From Xanthomonas citri pv. mangiferaeindicae (GTDB lineage: Bacteria; Pseudomonadota; Gammaproteobacteria; Xanthomonadales; Xanthomonadaceae), in the NCBI GenBank assembly GCA_002240395.1, contig CP016836.1:1029001-1093000 (forward strand): a DNA stretch of 64,000 nt, written 5' to 3'. The translations under genes and the position numbers were made by a program. The notes below the pieces were generated by a model. It ran no database searches and was not told the DNA's origin. It saw nothing but the letters and a program-made list of their open reading frames with translations. The stretch's first letter is position 1. Each line of letters begins with the position of its first letter. Positions 35,725-49,927 of the stretch are shown piece by piece.

Positions 35725-37010
35725 ATTCCTTCTCCAAGAGGGATGTTCTCGACCAAGCCCTTCGTCAGATGCCGGCACCTATTTGCACTATTTACCCACA
35801 AGTCAACTTCCTGTTGCGCAAGCAAATTCATGAGAATCCTGCATGTCAGAATATTTTTATCGTGCGGCGAAATAACTATTAAATGATTCTCGACAGCCAC
35901 AGGATCTTCCGCGTTTACTAACGTCGGCACTATCCTTCTGTCATCAGATGGGCTGGAAGTCCTGCGCACGACAACAAAAGGAGGGTCGAAAATTCTTCCT
36001 TTAAATCGTCTTTTCCCTAGTTTTACAACCTCTGAATTAGGCGTCGCCCTCGATACGTCTATGTAAGAACACCATCGCCCTTCATTGGGATGTCTATGCG
36101 GCACGACAGAGCCAATGCTTACGTCAAATCTGTCGGAGATCTTGGCGGCACCCGGGTTTGACGTATGCCGCGCCCAGTCACCGGTGAGAGCTGAGTTCGC
36201 ATCCGAAACTCCTTTAATCAAGTGCAATACGAATACATCGACGTCAGCGCTAGCCCCGAAGCTGCCATAGGGATGGATGTCGAGGATCTGACATGAATTT
36301 TCGACCAACGTTCGCCAGCGAAGATACCTTGACCCACTCCGGAGCACGTCGGGAAGAATTGCAACTATATGCTGACCAACCTTAGCATTAATAATCAGAG
36401 ATTCTATGAATACTGCAGCTCTCTGTGTTTTCCCACTTGACCACTGACAATCACGAGAAACAACCACGTTACCAAATGGCGGGTTAGTTACTATAACGTC
36501 GATCCGACCAAGACTCTTGGCAACTTTCAGGTAATCTCGATTAACAATATTCTTGAATAACTTTGATAACGAAGCATAGTCATCTACCGCCTCAACTTTG
36601 TGAACTCGCGCAGCAAAGGCAGCGACTCGAAGCCGCGTAGCCTCGACGAACTCCGGCTGAAGATCATAGCCATAAATACTCCTTGCAAAGCTACGCGCAG
36701 TACTAGCAGCATCATCTTCTGTTGGAAAGTACCTCAAGCAAGCTAGCAATAGATCCCCGGCGCCACACGTAGGATCAGCCACACTAGCTCCAGATATAAG
36801 GAGATTCTTTACTCTGCTAGAGACATAATTAGCGAGATTGGAGTTTGAAAAAAAGATTCCGTCGCGCCGGCGTACCAAACGCCCCAATGACATCTCCAAA
36901 AATTTTGCAACTTCAGCACTCAGGAGATCCCGAGGCCGTATTGCCATGAGAGGGCGCGCAACGGGCGCTTTTTTCTCTCCATCCTCGCAAGCTGATTCCA
37001 TTGGCGTCAT
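35721..37010 (-). CDS. N6-adenine DNA methyltransferase of the kinase-receiver-MBL operon
   Basis: A 429-residue class I methylase. Motif I is VADPTCGAGDLLLACL and the catalytic motif IV is VIVTNPPFGNVV, placing it with N6-adenine methylases of the HsdM/type I-like group. The C-terminal third (from about residue 300) may hold target recognition; no separate specificity subunit or restriction nuclease is present. It is the first gene of an operon and overlaps the kinase gene by 4 bases. GC content is clearly lower than the flanking core genes, suggesting acquisition. It could mark self DNA for the operon. Confidence 0.82.
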   Translation of the reverse strand: MTPMESACEDGEKKAPVARPLMAIRPRDLLSAEVAKFLEMSLGRLVRRRDGIFFSNSNLANYVSSRVKNLLISGASVADPTCGAGDLLLACLRYFPTEDDAASTARSFARSIYGYDLQPEFVEATRLRVAAFAARVHKVEAVDDYASLSKLFKNIVNRDYLKVAKSLGRIDVIVTNPPFGNVVVSRDCQWSSGKTQRAAVFIESLIINAKVGQHIVAILPDVLRSGSRYLRWRTLVENSCQILDIHPYGSFGASADVDVFVLHLIKGVSDANSALTGDWARHTSNPGAAKISDRFDVSIGSVVPHRHPNEGRWCSYIDVSRATPNSEVVKLGKRRFKGRIFDPPFVVVRRTSSPSDDRRIVPTLVNAEDPVAVENHLIVISPHDKNILTCRILMNLLAQQEVDLWVNSANRCRHLTKGLVENIPLGEGM

Positions 37011-37144
37011 ATTTTCTATTGAAACGATACTATTTATTCCAGACTTCTAGATGTCTAGATTCGCAGGCCTATAGCATCACAGATAATTTTTTGAGAGCCA
37101 TAGCTTTCCGGTTGATCTATTGCAAAGATTTCTCAAAGGCTAAT

Positions 37145-37170
37145 GCAAAAGGGCGGCCATTAGGCCGCCC
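37145..37170 (-). terminator. Intrinsic terminator of aceE
   Basis: On the minus strand GGGCGGCC-TAAT-GGCCGCCC forms a perfect 8-base stem followed by TTTTGC. It lies 30 bases after the aceE stop. Confidence 0.8.
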
Positions 37171-37199
37171 TCCCTACTCCAAAGTACACCTATGAAACC

Positions 37200-39890
<2,691 letters not shown>

Positions 39891-40153
39891 CAGATGTGCT
39901 CCAGCGCGGCGCGCGCGGCCGCGTGCAAGGGGTCGTTGTCGAACGGTCGATTCTAACAGGCGCGTTCTGCCGGGCGCGCCGGCCGCGGGGGAGGGACAGC
40001 GCGTTCCAGCGGTGCGTCTGCCCAGGTCCGGCTCGCCGACCGGGTCCGGCAGCCATTGCCCGATTGCGGGCGGCCCGGCCGTCCGCCATGATCCCGTGTT
40101 CAGGGGAGGATGCGGCATGATTGCGCCCCCCGCCCGCGCCCGAGCCCATCCCG
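39891..40153. other. Divergent promoter region of aceE and the sensor kinase
   Basis: About 260 bases between divergent genes. I see no confident promoter boxes or operator. Confidence 0.4.
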
Positions 40154-41962
40154 ATGCCCCATACCGCCTCGCGTTCCAGCCGTTGGCAGCTGCCCGCGCT
40201 CGGGGTGGCGATCGTGCTGATCGTGGTCGGGCCGTTCCTGATCATGCGCGCGGCGATCGGCGAGGCCGACGAGGCGACGCTCGAGGTGGTGCACACCCGC
40301 GAGATCCAGACCCTGGTGCAGTCGGTTTCGGCCGACGCCCGCAGCCTGGAGGCCGCCGCGATCGCGCTGACCCGCGGGATCGATTCGCCGCTGCTGCGCG
40401 AGCGGATCCGCGATGCGCGCGAGCGGATCCTGCCCAATGTCGAGGCGGTGTTGGAGCTGACCCGGGACAACCCGGCGCAGCAGGCGCGGCTGGGCGCGCT
40501 GCGCAACATGCTCGAGCAGCGCCTGGCGCGGATCGACCAGGTGATCGACGCCGAGGAGGCGGCGACCAACCGGCAGATCGACGAGATGATCGTGCTCTAC
40601 CCGATCCAGCGGCTGGTGATGGACGTGGTGGCCGAGGAAGAGGCCTTGCTGGCGGACCGCAAGGCCGTGGCTGCGCGTGCCAACCGCAATGCCGAGCTGT
40701 CGAGCTGGGCGGCGATGGTGGTGCAGTTGCTGCTGCTGGCGGCGGCCAGCTACTTCGCACTGCGCCAGCAGACCGGCCGCGTGGCCGCCGAGCGCCAGGC
40801 GCTGAGTGCCAGTAGCCGGGCGCTGGCGGTGCTCGATAGCGTGCGCGAGCCGATCGTGCTGGTCGACAACCAGCAGCGGGTGGTGATGCACAACGCCGCA
40901 TTCGCCGAGCTCTACGGCGTGGACGACGATGCGCGCGGGCATGCGCTGGCCGAGATCGGCGACGGCGCCTGGCACGATGCCGAGACGCTGCGCCGGCTGC
41001 ACGACGTGCTGGCGCGCAACCGCGAGCTGTGGGACTACCGCCTGAGCCAGTCCACCGTCGACGGCGTGGAGCGCACGATGCTGCTCAACGCCCGGCGCAT
41101 GCCGCTGCCCGACCGCGACGATGCGGTGGCGCTGATCACCGCCTCCGACGTGACCGCGCAGAGCATCAGCGAGCGGCAGATCCGCGAGCTCAATCAGCAG
41201 CTCGAGGGCAAAATCGAGCAGGTCTCCGACGTCAATCGCGAGTTGGAGGCCTTCAGTTATTCGGTCTCCCACGACCTGCGCGCGCCGCTGCGGCACATCG
41301 CCGGCTTCGCCGACAAGCTCGGCCGCCATCTGGGCGAGAACATCGACGAGAAGAGCAGCCACTACCTCAATGTCATCGGCAGTTCGGCGCGGCGCATGTC
41401 CACACTGATCGACGATCTGCTGGTGTATTCGCGCCTGGGTCGCAGCGCACTGCGGCTGCAGAGCGTGGACCTGCAGACGATGGTGTCCGACGCACGCGCG
41501 ATGCTCGACAGCAACGCGAAGGCCGAGAAGCCCGACCACCGGATCGAGTGGACGATCGCGCCGCTGCCGATCGTGGTCGGTGACGAGAACATGCTGCGGC
41601 AGGTGTGGTTGAACCTGCTGGGCAACGCGGTCAAGTACAGCAGCGGCAGCGAACCTGCGACGGTCGAGGTCACCTGCCGGCGGCTGGACGACGGCGGCTA
41701 CGAGTTCTCGGTCCGCGACAACGGCGCGGGCTTCGACATGCAGTACGCGGGCAAGCTGTTCGGCGTGTTCCAGCGCCTGCATTCGGCCAGCGAGTTTCCC
41801 GGCACCGGCGTCGGGCTGGCCAGCGTGCGGCGCGTGCTCGGGCGCCACGGCGGGCGGATCTGGGCCGAGTCGGCCCCGGGCCAGGGCGCCACGTTCTTCT
41901 TCACCCTTCCCGCCTCCGCCCAGGAGCCGGGCCTTCTGTCCTCACCAGGAAAACAGCAATGA
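40154..41962 (+). CDS. Membrane sensor histidine kinase with CHASE3-like and PAS domains
   Basis: A 602-residue kinase. A first membrane helix (ALGVAIVLIVVGPFLIM) and a second (WAAMVVQLLLLAAASYFAL) flank a helical extracytoplasmic domain of CHASE3 type. A PAS domain follows (RALAVLDSVREPIVLVDNQQ, LLNARRMPLPDRDDAVALIT), then HisKA with His373 in SYSVSHDLRAPLRHIAGFAD and a HATPase_c domain (LLGNAVKYSS, RDNGAGFDMQYAGKLFG, GTGVGLASVRRVL). This kinase class typically pairs with small receiver proteins, and two follow; the first overlaps its stop (ATGA). I take ATG 40154; a TTG start at 40121 is in frame. The stimulus is unknown. Confidence 0.85.
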   Translation: MPHTASRSSRWQLPALGVAIVLIVVGPFLIMRAAIGEADEATLEVVHTREIQTLVQSVSADARSLEAAAIALTRGIDSPLLRERIRDARERILPNVEAVLELTRDNPAQQARLGALRNMLEQRLARIDQVIDAEEAATNRQIDEMIVLYPIQRLVMDVVAEEEALLADRKAVAARANRNAELSSWAAMVVQLLLLAAASYFALRQQTGRVAAERQALSASSRALAVLDSVREPIVLVDNQQRVVMHNAAFAELYGVDDDARGHALAEIGDGAWHDAETLRRLHDVLARNRELWDYRLSQSTVDGVERTMLLNARRMPLPDRDDAVALITASDVTAQSISERQIRELNQQLEGKIEQVSDVNRELEAFSYSVSHDLRAPLRHIAGFADKLGRHLGENIDEKSSHYLNVIGSSARRMSTLIDDLLVYSRLGRSALRLQSVDLQTMVSDARAMLDSNAKAEKPDHRIEWTIAPLPIVVGDENMLRQVWLNLLGNAVKYSSGSEPATVEVTCRRLDDGGYEFSVRDNGAGFDMQYAGKLFGVFQRLHSASEFPGTGVGLASVRRVLGRHGGRIWAESAPGQGATFFFTLPASAQEPGLLSSPGKQQ

Positions 41963-42399
41963 GCGAAATCCGCACCATCCTTCTCGCCGAGGACAGCCCG
42001 CACGATGCCGAGATGGCGATCGATGCGCTGCGCGAAGCCAATCTCGCCAACCCGATCGTGCATGTCGAGGACGGCGTCGAGGCGGTGGACTATCTGTTCC
42101 GCCGCGGCAAGTTCGCCAATCGCGCCGAGGGCGACCCGGCGGTGCTGCTGCTGGACATCAAGATGCCGCGCATGGATGGCCTGGAGGTGCTCAAGCAGCT
42201 GCGCGACCACGAGACGCTCAAGCGCATGCCGGTGGTGATCCTGTCGTCCTCGCGCGAGGAAAGCGACCTGGCGCGCAGCTGGGACCTGGGCGTGAACGCG
42301 TACGTGGTCAAGCCGGTCGACGTCGATCAGTTCTTCGACGCGGTGCGCACGCTGGGCAAGTTCTGGGCCGTGCTCAACGAAGTGCCCGAGGAAGAGTGA
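41959..42399 (+). CDS. Single-domain response regulator (Rcp1-like)
   Basis: A 146-residue stand-alone receiver: TILLAEDSPHDAEMAIDALR (acidic pocket), LLLDIKMPRMDGLEVL (phospho-acceptor Asp), VVILSSSREES (Ser) and AYVVKPVDVDQF (Lys-Pro). It resembles the regulators that partner phytochrome-like PAS kinases, and its start overlaps the kinase stop. No output domain, so signalling is likely by protein contact. Confidence 0.88.
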   Translation: MSEIRTILLAEDSPHDAEMAIDALREANLANPIVHVEDGVEAVDYLFRRGKFANRAEGDPAVLLLDIKMPRMDGLEVLKQLRDHETLKRMPVVILSSSREESDLARSWDLGVNAYVVKPVDVDQFFDAVRTLGKFWAVLNEVPEEE

Positions 42400-42405
42400 G
42401 CCCGC

Positions 42406-42816
42406 ATGGGAGACGATGAAGGCCATGGCGCGCGGGCTGGACGCCTGCGTGTCCTGATCGTCGACGATTCGCGCGACGATGCCGAGCTGGCCGAACTGGC
42501 CCTGCGCGATGCAGGGCTGGCGGTCGAGACGCGGCGGGTCCACAGCGAGGCGGGGCTGGTGGAGGCGCTGGAAGCCTTCGCGCCGCGCGTGGTGCTGTCG
42601 GACGTCAACCTGCCGGGGTTCTCGGGCGCGGAAGCGCTGGCGCTCACCCGCCGGCTGCGCCCCGGGGTGCCGGTGGTGTTCATGACCGGCTCGGCCTACG
42701 GCCTGCCGGGCGACGTGATGCCTCAGGGCGATGCGTTGGTCCACAAGGACCAGCTCGACCGCCTGCCGGCGGCGCTGGCCGAGGTGCTGGCGGCGGAGGA
42801 CGGCAAGGCGGAGTGA
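42406..42816 (+). CDS. Second single-domain response regulator
   Basis: A 136-residue receiver: RVLIVDDSRDDAELAELALR, RVVLSDVNLPGFSGAEAL with the phospho-acceptor Asp, and VVFMTGSAYGLPG. The Lys position is in ALVHKDQLDRL. It follows the first regulator after 6 bases and probably serves the same kinase. No output domain; an ATG at 42426 is an alternative start in another frame and is not favoured. Confidence 0.8.
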   Translation: MGDDEGHGARAGRLRVLIVDDSRDDAELAELALRDAGLAVETRRVHSEAGLVEALEAFAPRVVLSDVNLPGFSGAEALALTRRLRPGVPVVFMTGSAYGLPGDVMPQGDALVHKDQLDRLPAALAEVLAAEDGKAE

Positions 42817-42837
42817 GAGGGGGCTGCGCTGAAAGCC

Positions 42838-43419
42838 CCGGCCCCACCCGACACGCTACGCGTGCCGACCTCCCCGCGGTGCGGGGGAGGTGGCGGATTG
42901 CGCGATGCACGTGGCTCCTTCCCCGCTTGCGGGGCATTGCGCCCTTTACGGGTGGAAGGCTGGGATGGGGGCGCTTTTCGCGCTGGCGCTGGTCAAGCGG
43001 TATACCGCTCAAAGCCCCTGCCCCCACCCGACACGCTGTGCGTGTCGACCTCCCCCGCGGTGCGGGGGAGGTGGCGGATTGCGCGATGGGGTTGGCTCTC
43101 CTGCTCCGAGGATGCGACTGCTCGCGCGATGCATGATCAGCGCGCGATGCGCTTCGCTCCTTCCCCCGCCTGCGGGGCATTGCGCCCTTTACGGGTGGAA
43201 GGTTGGGATGGGGGTGCTTTTCGCGCCGTATTGGACGAAGCGGCATTCCGCTCAAAAGCCCCGCCCCCACCCGACACGCTACGCGTGTCGACCTCCCCCG
43301 CGATGCGGGGGAGGTGATCTGGTTGCGCGATGCGTGCCGATCTCCGTCGCGGTGCGGGGAGGTGGCTGAATCGCGCGATCGCGCACCTCCTCCGCGGTGC
43401 GGGAGAGGTGGACTGCCGG
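42838..43419 (+). repeat. Three-copy GC-rich hairpin repeat array
   Basis: Three imperfect units share CCCACCCGACACGCTACGCG (near 42845, 43024 and 43267) followed by a perfect hairpin CCTCCCCCGC...GCGGGGGAGG, and two share GGGGCATTGCGCCCTTTACG with a second hairpin. The same module, in reverse orientation, forms the array at 60110-60740. It fills the space between the response regulator and maeB; frames through it are not genes. Confidence 0.75.
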
Positions 43420-45705
<2,286 letters not shown>

Positions 45706-45805
45706 CAGATTGGTCTTGGCTGTTAAGGAAGCGGGGGCAGGCACGTGATTCTACCCCCGCGCCCGCGCCGGACCCGACGCGGGCGGATGGTGCGCATCGC
45801 GCAGG

Positions 45806-47293
45806 TCAGAACACGACCTGGGCGCGGACGTTGACGGTGTTGCCCGAGTCCGGCCCGCGGTAGCTGCCGACCTGGTTGTCGGTGGTCCAGTGCACGTAGT
45901 TGAGCATCAGCCGCGACCAGTTGTTGAGGTACCAGTTCACGCCCAGCGTCCAGGCATCGCCCTCGCCGCCGCGCCGGGCGTCGGTGAAGTCCATGCGGTC
46001 GAAGCGCGCGGCCAGTTCCCACGCGCCGATGCCACCGTCGGTGACCGGGCGTGCGACGCGGGTGGTGCCCCAGACGCCGGAGCGAGCGCTGAAGCCCGGC
46101 TTTTCGCCGGTCAGCAGCCAGCCCGCATAGACCGAGGTCGCCTTCTGGGTGAAGTCGTCGGCGGTGCGCGAGGCGATGGTGCGCTCGGCGTACTCGGCGA
46201 ACGCCCAGCCGCTGCGCCAGGTGCCGCCGAGCTCGGCGCCCCAGATGGTCTCGTGGCTGACATCGGCGATCGAACTGGCCGACACGCGCACGTTGTCGTT
46301 GAAGCTCGAGGCGATGCGCGGGACCTTGTTGATGCTGGTCACGTCGCTGCCGAAGTCCTCGTACACGGCCCAGCCGCCCAGGTGCACGAAGCCCTGCGCG
46401 CGCTTGATCGGGTTCCAGTGCGCGCGGGTGGTGACGGTCTGCGAATCGCTCTGCGCGCCGGCGTTGCCGATGTCGTCGCCGGTGAAGCCCAGGCTGTAGT
46501 GCCAGTTCTGGCCGATGAGCTTCATCTGCGCGCCCAGGCCGAAATAGCCGCTGTTGGGCGCACCGATCGAGGCGACCGCATTGCGCTCCATGAAGGGCGT
46601 GCGGGTGAGCGTGGTGCTCGAATCGATCGCACGGTCCTTGAGCTTGTTGCCGAGGTAGAACTCCGCCGGCAGGTTGCCCAGGCGCGTGTCCCACGACAGG
46701 TAGGCGTCCTTGATGCTGACGTCGTTGTCGGCGAAATCGGCGTCGATCTTGTAGCCCAACGCGCCGATGGTGCCTTCGGCGCCCAGGCGCACCTGGCGCA
46801 TCTCGGTGCCGCCGATGTTGCGGTCGGCGAAGTTCGAGCCGTTGGTCGACGACCAGTCCATCATCACCCGGCCACGCGGGTGGAAGGTGAAGCTGCGGTC
46901 ACCGTTGCGGAACTCCGGCCCGCCGCGGCGCCAGCTGGTGTTGCCGCCGCCGGTGCCGCCGCTGGCAGCCAGTTGCGCGACCTGCGCCTGCAGGATCGCC
47001 AGGTCGTCCTGGCGGGTGTCGGCGACGGCCGCGGCAACCTGGGCGTCGGTGGCCGACGCCGCAGGCGATGGCGCGACGGCAGTGGCGGTCGCCGGCGACG
47101 GCCGGCCGGCCTCGAGCGCGGCCAGGCGCGCGTTGAGCTGTTCGAGCTGGGCGGCCTGGGCCTGCAGCATCTGGGCCTGCTGTTCGACGAGCCTCCGCAG
47201 TGCGGCCTCGTCCTGGGCGGTGGCGTCGAAGGCGGCCGTGCCGAGCGCAAGGCCGATGGCGGCAGCGAGTGCCGCAGAACGCAATGGGTGCAT
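45806..47293 (-). CDS. OprP/OprO-type outer-membrane porin 1
   Basis: A 495-residue outer-membrane channel. The signal peptide is LRSAALAAAIGLALGTAAFD with the cleavage near ATAQ. It is followed by a coiled-coil segment rich in Gln/Ala/Leu (RRLVEQQAQMLQAQAAQLEQ) that probably trimerises, a linker, and a barrel of the phosphate-selective porin O/P family (SFTFHPRGRVMMDWSS, DAYLSWDTRLGNLPAEFYLG, ending VNVRAQVVF). Gene order (esterase and dctA on the same strand just upstream) suggests passage of organic anions such as dicarboxylates rather than phosphate. The start at 47293 is chosen for the signal peptide. Confidence 0.85.
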   Translation of the reverse strand: MHPLRSAALAAAIGLALGTAAFDATAQDEAALRRLVEQQAQMLQAQAAQLEQLNARLAALEAGRPSPATATAVAPSPAASATDAQVAAAVADTRQDDLAILQAQVAQLAASGGTGGGNTSWRRGGPEFRNGDRSFTFHPRGRVMMDWSSTNGSNFADRNIGGTEMRQVRLGAEGTIGALGYKIDADFADNDVSIKDAYLSWDTRLGNLPAEFYLGNKLKDRAIDSSTTLTRTPFMERNAVASIGAPNSGYFGLGAQMKLIGQNWHYSLGFTGDDIGNAGAQSDSQTVTTRAHWNPIKRAQGFVHLGGWAVYEDFGSDVTSINKVPRIASSFNDNVRVSASSIADVSHETIWGAELGGTWRSGWAFAEYAERTIASRTADDFTQKATSVYAGWLLTGEKPGFSARSGVWGTTRVARPVTDGGIGAWELAARFDRMDFTDARRGGEGDAWTLGVNWYLNNWSRLMLNYVHWTTDNQVGSYRGPDSGNTVNVRAQVVF

Positions 47294-47331
47294 GTGTGTC
47301 CCTCCCCGGGATAGTGGCGTGGGCGCGGCGG

Positions 47332-48351
47332 TCAGTCGCCGTCCGCGTCGTCGATGTCCTCGTCCGGCACGTCGGCGGCCGGGACAGGTGCGGTCTTGCC
47401 GAGCAACGGCTGCAGCGACACCGGCGCGCCCTGCATGAAGCCGTGGCTGCGCGCCCAGGTGGCGAACAGGCGCGGCCACTGCGCGACCAGCGCGCCGGGC
47501 CGGCCCAGGCCCCAGCTGTGGCCGCCGCGCTCGAAGATGTGCATCTCGGCCGGCACGCCCTGGGCGCGGGTGGCGTTGAACATCGTCAGGCTGTGGCCGA
47601 CATCGGCGATCGGGTCATCGGCGGCATGCACCAGGAACACCGGCGGCATGTCGGCGCGCACGTGCGATTCGACCGAGTAGGCCGCGACCGCGTCGGACTG
47701 CGTGCCCAGCTCGCGGCGCGAGCGGGTGGTGTCGAGCGGTGCCTGCAGCGAGACCACCGGGTAGAGCATCGCCAGGAAGTCCGGCCGTGCGGAGACGCGG
47801 TCAGCGGCGTCGAGTGCGGGATAGAAATCGTGATCGAACCGCGTGGCGAGGATGCCGCCGAGGTTGGCGCCGGCCGACGAGCCCATGACGCCGATCTTCT
47901 CCGGGTCGATGCCCAGCGCATCGGCCTGGCTGCGCAGCAGGCGCATCGCGCGCTGGCCGTCCTGGAACGGCGCCACCGCCGGCCAGCCGTCGCCCGGCAG
48001 CCGGTAGTAGAGCACCGCGGCGGTGGTGCCGATCGAGGCCAGCCACTGCGCCATCGGCGCGGCGGCCGTGCCGACCTGGATGCGGAAATAGCCGCCGCCG
48101 CCCAGGATCAGCACCGCGGTGCCGTTGGGCTGCGCGGGCCGGTAGATCTCCATCCGCGGCTCGGCGATGCGGGTCACCGCACCCAGTGCGCTGCCCTCGT
48201 TGCCGACCTGCTCGGGGCCGGTGACATTGCTCGGCAGGTGGCCGGCCGGCCACAGCGGTACGGTCTGTGGGCCGGTCTGCGCCTGGGCAATGCCGGCGCA
48301 GGCGAGCAACAGGCCGGCAATGACGCCGGCCCAGCGGTGTGATGTCGTCAT
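47332..48351 (-). CDS. Exported alpha/beta hydrolase (carbohydrate-esterase-like)
   Basis: A 339-residue secreted hydrolase with a signal peptide (GVIAGLLLACAGIAQAQ). The oxyanion region is VLILGGGGYFRI, the nucleophile is in GVMGSSAGANLGG, the acid in VHAADDPIADVG and the histidine in FERGGHSWGLG. This set fits acetyl-xylan-esterase/BD-FAE-like enzymes that remove acyl groups from plant or polymer substrates. It lies 44 bases downstream of dctA and 38 bases before the porin, on the same strand, so the three form an operon. The released acid may be imported by DctA; that is inference. The long frame to 49971 on the same strand is a shadow of dctA. Confidence 0.85.
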   Translation of the reverse strand: MTTSHRWAGVIAGLLLACAGIAQAQTGPQTVPLWPAGHLPSNVTGPEQVGNEGSALGAVTRIAEPRMEIYRPAQPNGTAVLILGGGGYFRIQVGTAAAPMAQWLASIGTTAAVLYYRLPGDGWPAVAPFQDGQRAMRLLRSQADALGIDPEKIGVMGSSAGANLGGILATRFDHDFYPALDAADRVSARPDFLAMLYPVVSLQAPLDTTRSRRELGTQSDAVAAYSVESHVRADMPPVFLVHAADDPIADVGHSLTMFNATRAQGVPAEMHIFERGGHSWGLGRPGALVAQWPRLFATWARSHGFMQGAPVSLQPLLGKTAPVPAADVPDEDIDDADGD

Positions 48352-48395
48352 GGGTCCCCTCCCGAGGTGATGCATGGATGGTGCGGGTGCGGCGC

Positions 48396-49751
48396 TCAGT
48401 CGAGCGCCAGCACCTCGCGGTCGCCGGGCCCGGCGGCCGGATCGGGCGCGGCCATCACCGGGGCCGGTGTGCCGTCGAGCGCAGCGTTGAGGGCATCGCG
48501 GTCGAGCGCGTTCTCCCAGCGCGCGACGACCACGGTCGCGACCGCGTTGCCGATGAAGTTGGTCAGCGAGCGACACTCGCTCATGAAGCGGTCGATGCCC
48601 AGGATCAGCGCCATGCCGGCCACCGGCACCGTCGGCACCACCGACAGCGTGGCCGCCAGCGTGATGAAGCCCGCGCCGGTCACGCCGGCCGCGCCCTTGG
48701 AGCTGAGCATCGCCACCAGCAGCAGGGTGACCTGCTGCCACAGCGTGAGTTCGGTGTTGGTGGCCTGGGCAATGAACAACGCCGCCAGGGTCATGTAGAG
48801 GTTGGTGCCATCGAGGTTGAACGAGTAGCCGGTCGGCACGACCAGGCCAACCACCGACTTCTTGCAGCCGGCTTTTTCCATCTTTTCCATCAGCGAGGGC
48901 AGCGCCGATTCCGACGACGAGGTGCCCAGCACCAGCAGCAGTTCGGCCTTGAGATAGCGGATCAGCTTGAGCACCGAGAAGCCGCAGGCGCGCGCCACTG
49001 CGCCCAGGATCACCAGCACGAACAGCAGCGAGCTGACGTAGAACGTGCCCACCAGCCAGGCCAGGTTGACCAGCGATTCCAGGCCGTACTTGCCGATGGT
49101 GAAGGCGATCGCGCCGAAGGCGCCGATCGGCGCAGCCTTCATCAGGATGTGCACCAGCTTGAACACCGGCGTGGTCAGCGCTTCGAGGAAGGTCAACACC
49201 GGGCGGCCCTTGTCGCCGGTGAGCGCCAGCGCGATGCCGAACAGCACCGCGACAAACAGCACCTGCAGGATGTTGCCGTCGACGAACGCACCGACCAGGG
49301 TGCCGGGGATGATGTCGAGCAGGAAGCCGGTCAGGGTCAGCTCGTGCGATTTCTGCACATAGCCCTGCACCGCGGCGGTATCGAGCGTGGACGGGTCGAT
49401 GTCCATGCCCACGCCGGGCTGGACGATGTGCGCCACGACCATGCCGACCACCAGCGCCAGCGTCGAGAAGAACAGGAAGTAGGCCATCGATTTGGCGAAC
49501 ACCCGGCCGACGGTGCGCAGCTGGGTCATGCCGGCGATGCCGGTGACGATGGTCAGGAAGATCACCGGCGCGATGATCATCTTGACCAGCTTGATGAATG
49601 CGTCGCCCAGCGGCTTGAGCTGCTCGGCGAACACCGGTGCGTAGTGACCGAGCAGCGCACCCAGCGCGATCGCGACCAGCACCTGGACGTACAACTGGCG
49701 ATACCACGGCAACCGCGGGGCGGCCGGCGTGGCGGCGGGAATGGCGTGCAT
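48396..49751 (-). CDS. dctA: C4-dicarboxylate:cation symporter DctA
   Basis: A 451-residue inner-membrane carrier of the dicarboxylate/amino acid:cation symporter family that takes up succinate, fumarate and malate. Visible marks are the first helix LYVQVLVAIALGALLGHYAP, KLVKMIIAPVIFLTIVTGIA, the substrate loop LGTSSSESALPSLMEKMEKA and VPTGYSFNLDGTNLYMTLAA, all diagnostic of DctA. The start at 49751 is chosen from the family length; the frame extends to 49874. It leads an operon with an esterase and a porin; a second porin gene and a DctB-like sensor start divergently upstream. Confidence 0.95.
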   Translation of the reverse strand: MHAIPAATPAAPRLPWYRQLYVQVLVAIALGALLGHYAPVFAEQLKPLGDAFIKLVKMIIAPVIFLTIVTGIAGMTQLRTVGRVFAKSMAYFLFFSTLALVVGMVVAHIVQPGVGMDIDPSTLDTAAVQGYVQKSHELTLTGFLLDIIPGTLVGAFVDGNILQVLFVAVLFGIALALTGDKGRPVLTFLEALTTPVFKLVHILMKAAPIGAFGAIAFTIGKYGLESLVNLAWLVGTFYVSSLLFVLVILGAVARACGFSVLKLIRYLKAELLLVLGTSSSESALPSLMEKMEKAGCKKSVVGLVVPTGYSFNLDGTNLYMTLAALFIAQATNTELTLWQQVTLLLVAMLSSKGAAGVTGAGFITLAATLSVVPTVPVAGMALILGIDRFMSECRSLTNFIGNAVATVVVARWENALDRDALNAALDGTPAPVMAAPDPAAGPGDREVLALD

Positions 49752-49927
49752 GCGAAGGATCCGGTTGGCGCGTCCGTCGACATGCGGGCGCTCGGCGAGG
49801 CTGTGTTGTACGCCCGCACGCCGGATCCGCCGATAGCGCATTGGTGTTATGCGCCGCGTGCATCCGCTGCGCACACTGCCTAGACTGCCCGGCCCACCCG
49901 CGCCCTGCGCCCATTAAGGTCCCCCCG

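Noticed and set aside
42838..43419. CRISPR array at the 43 kb repeats
   Set aside because: Units are too long and irregular, with hairpins and no unique spacers of constant length; no cas genes.
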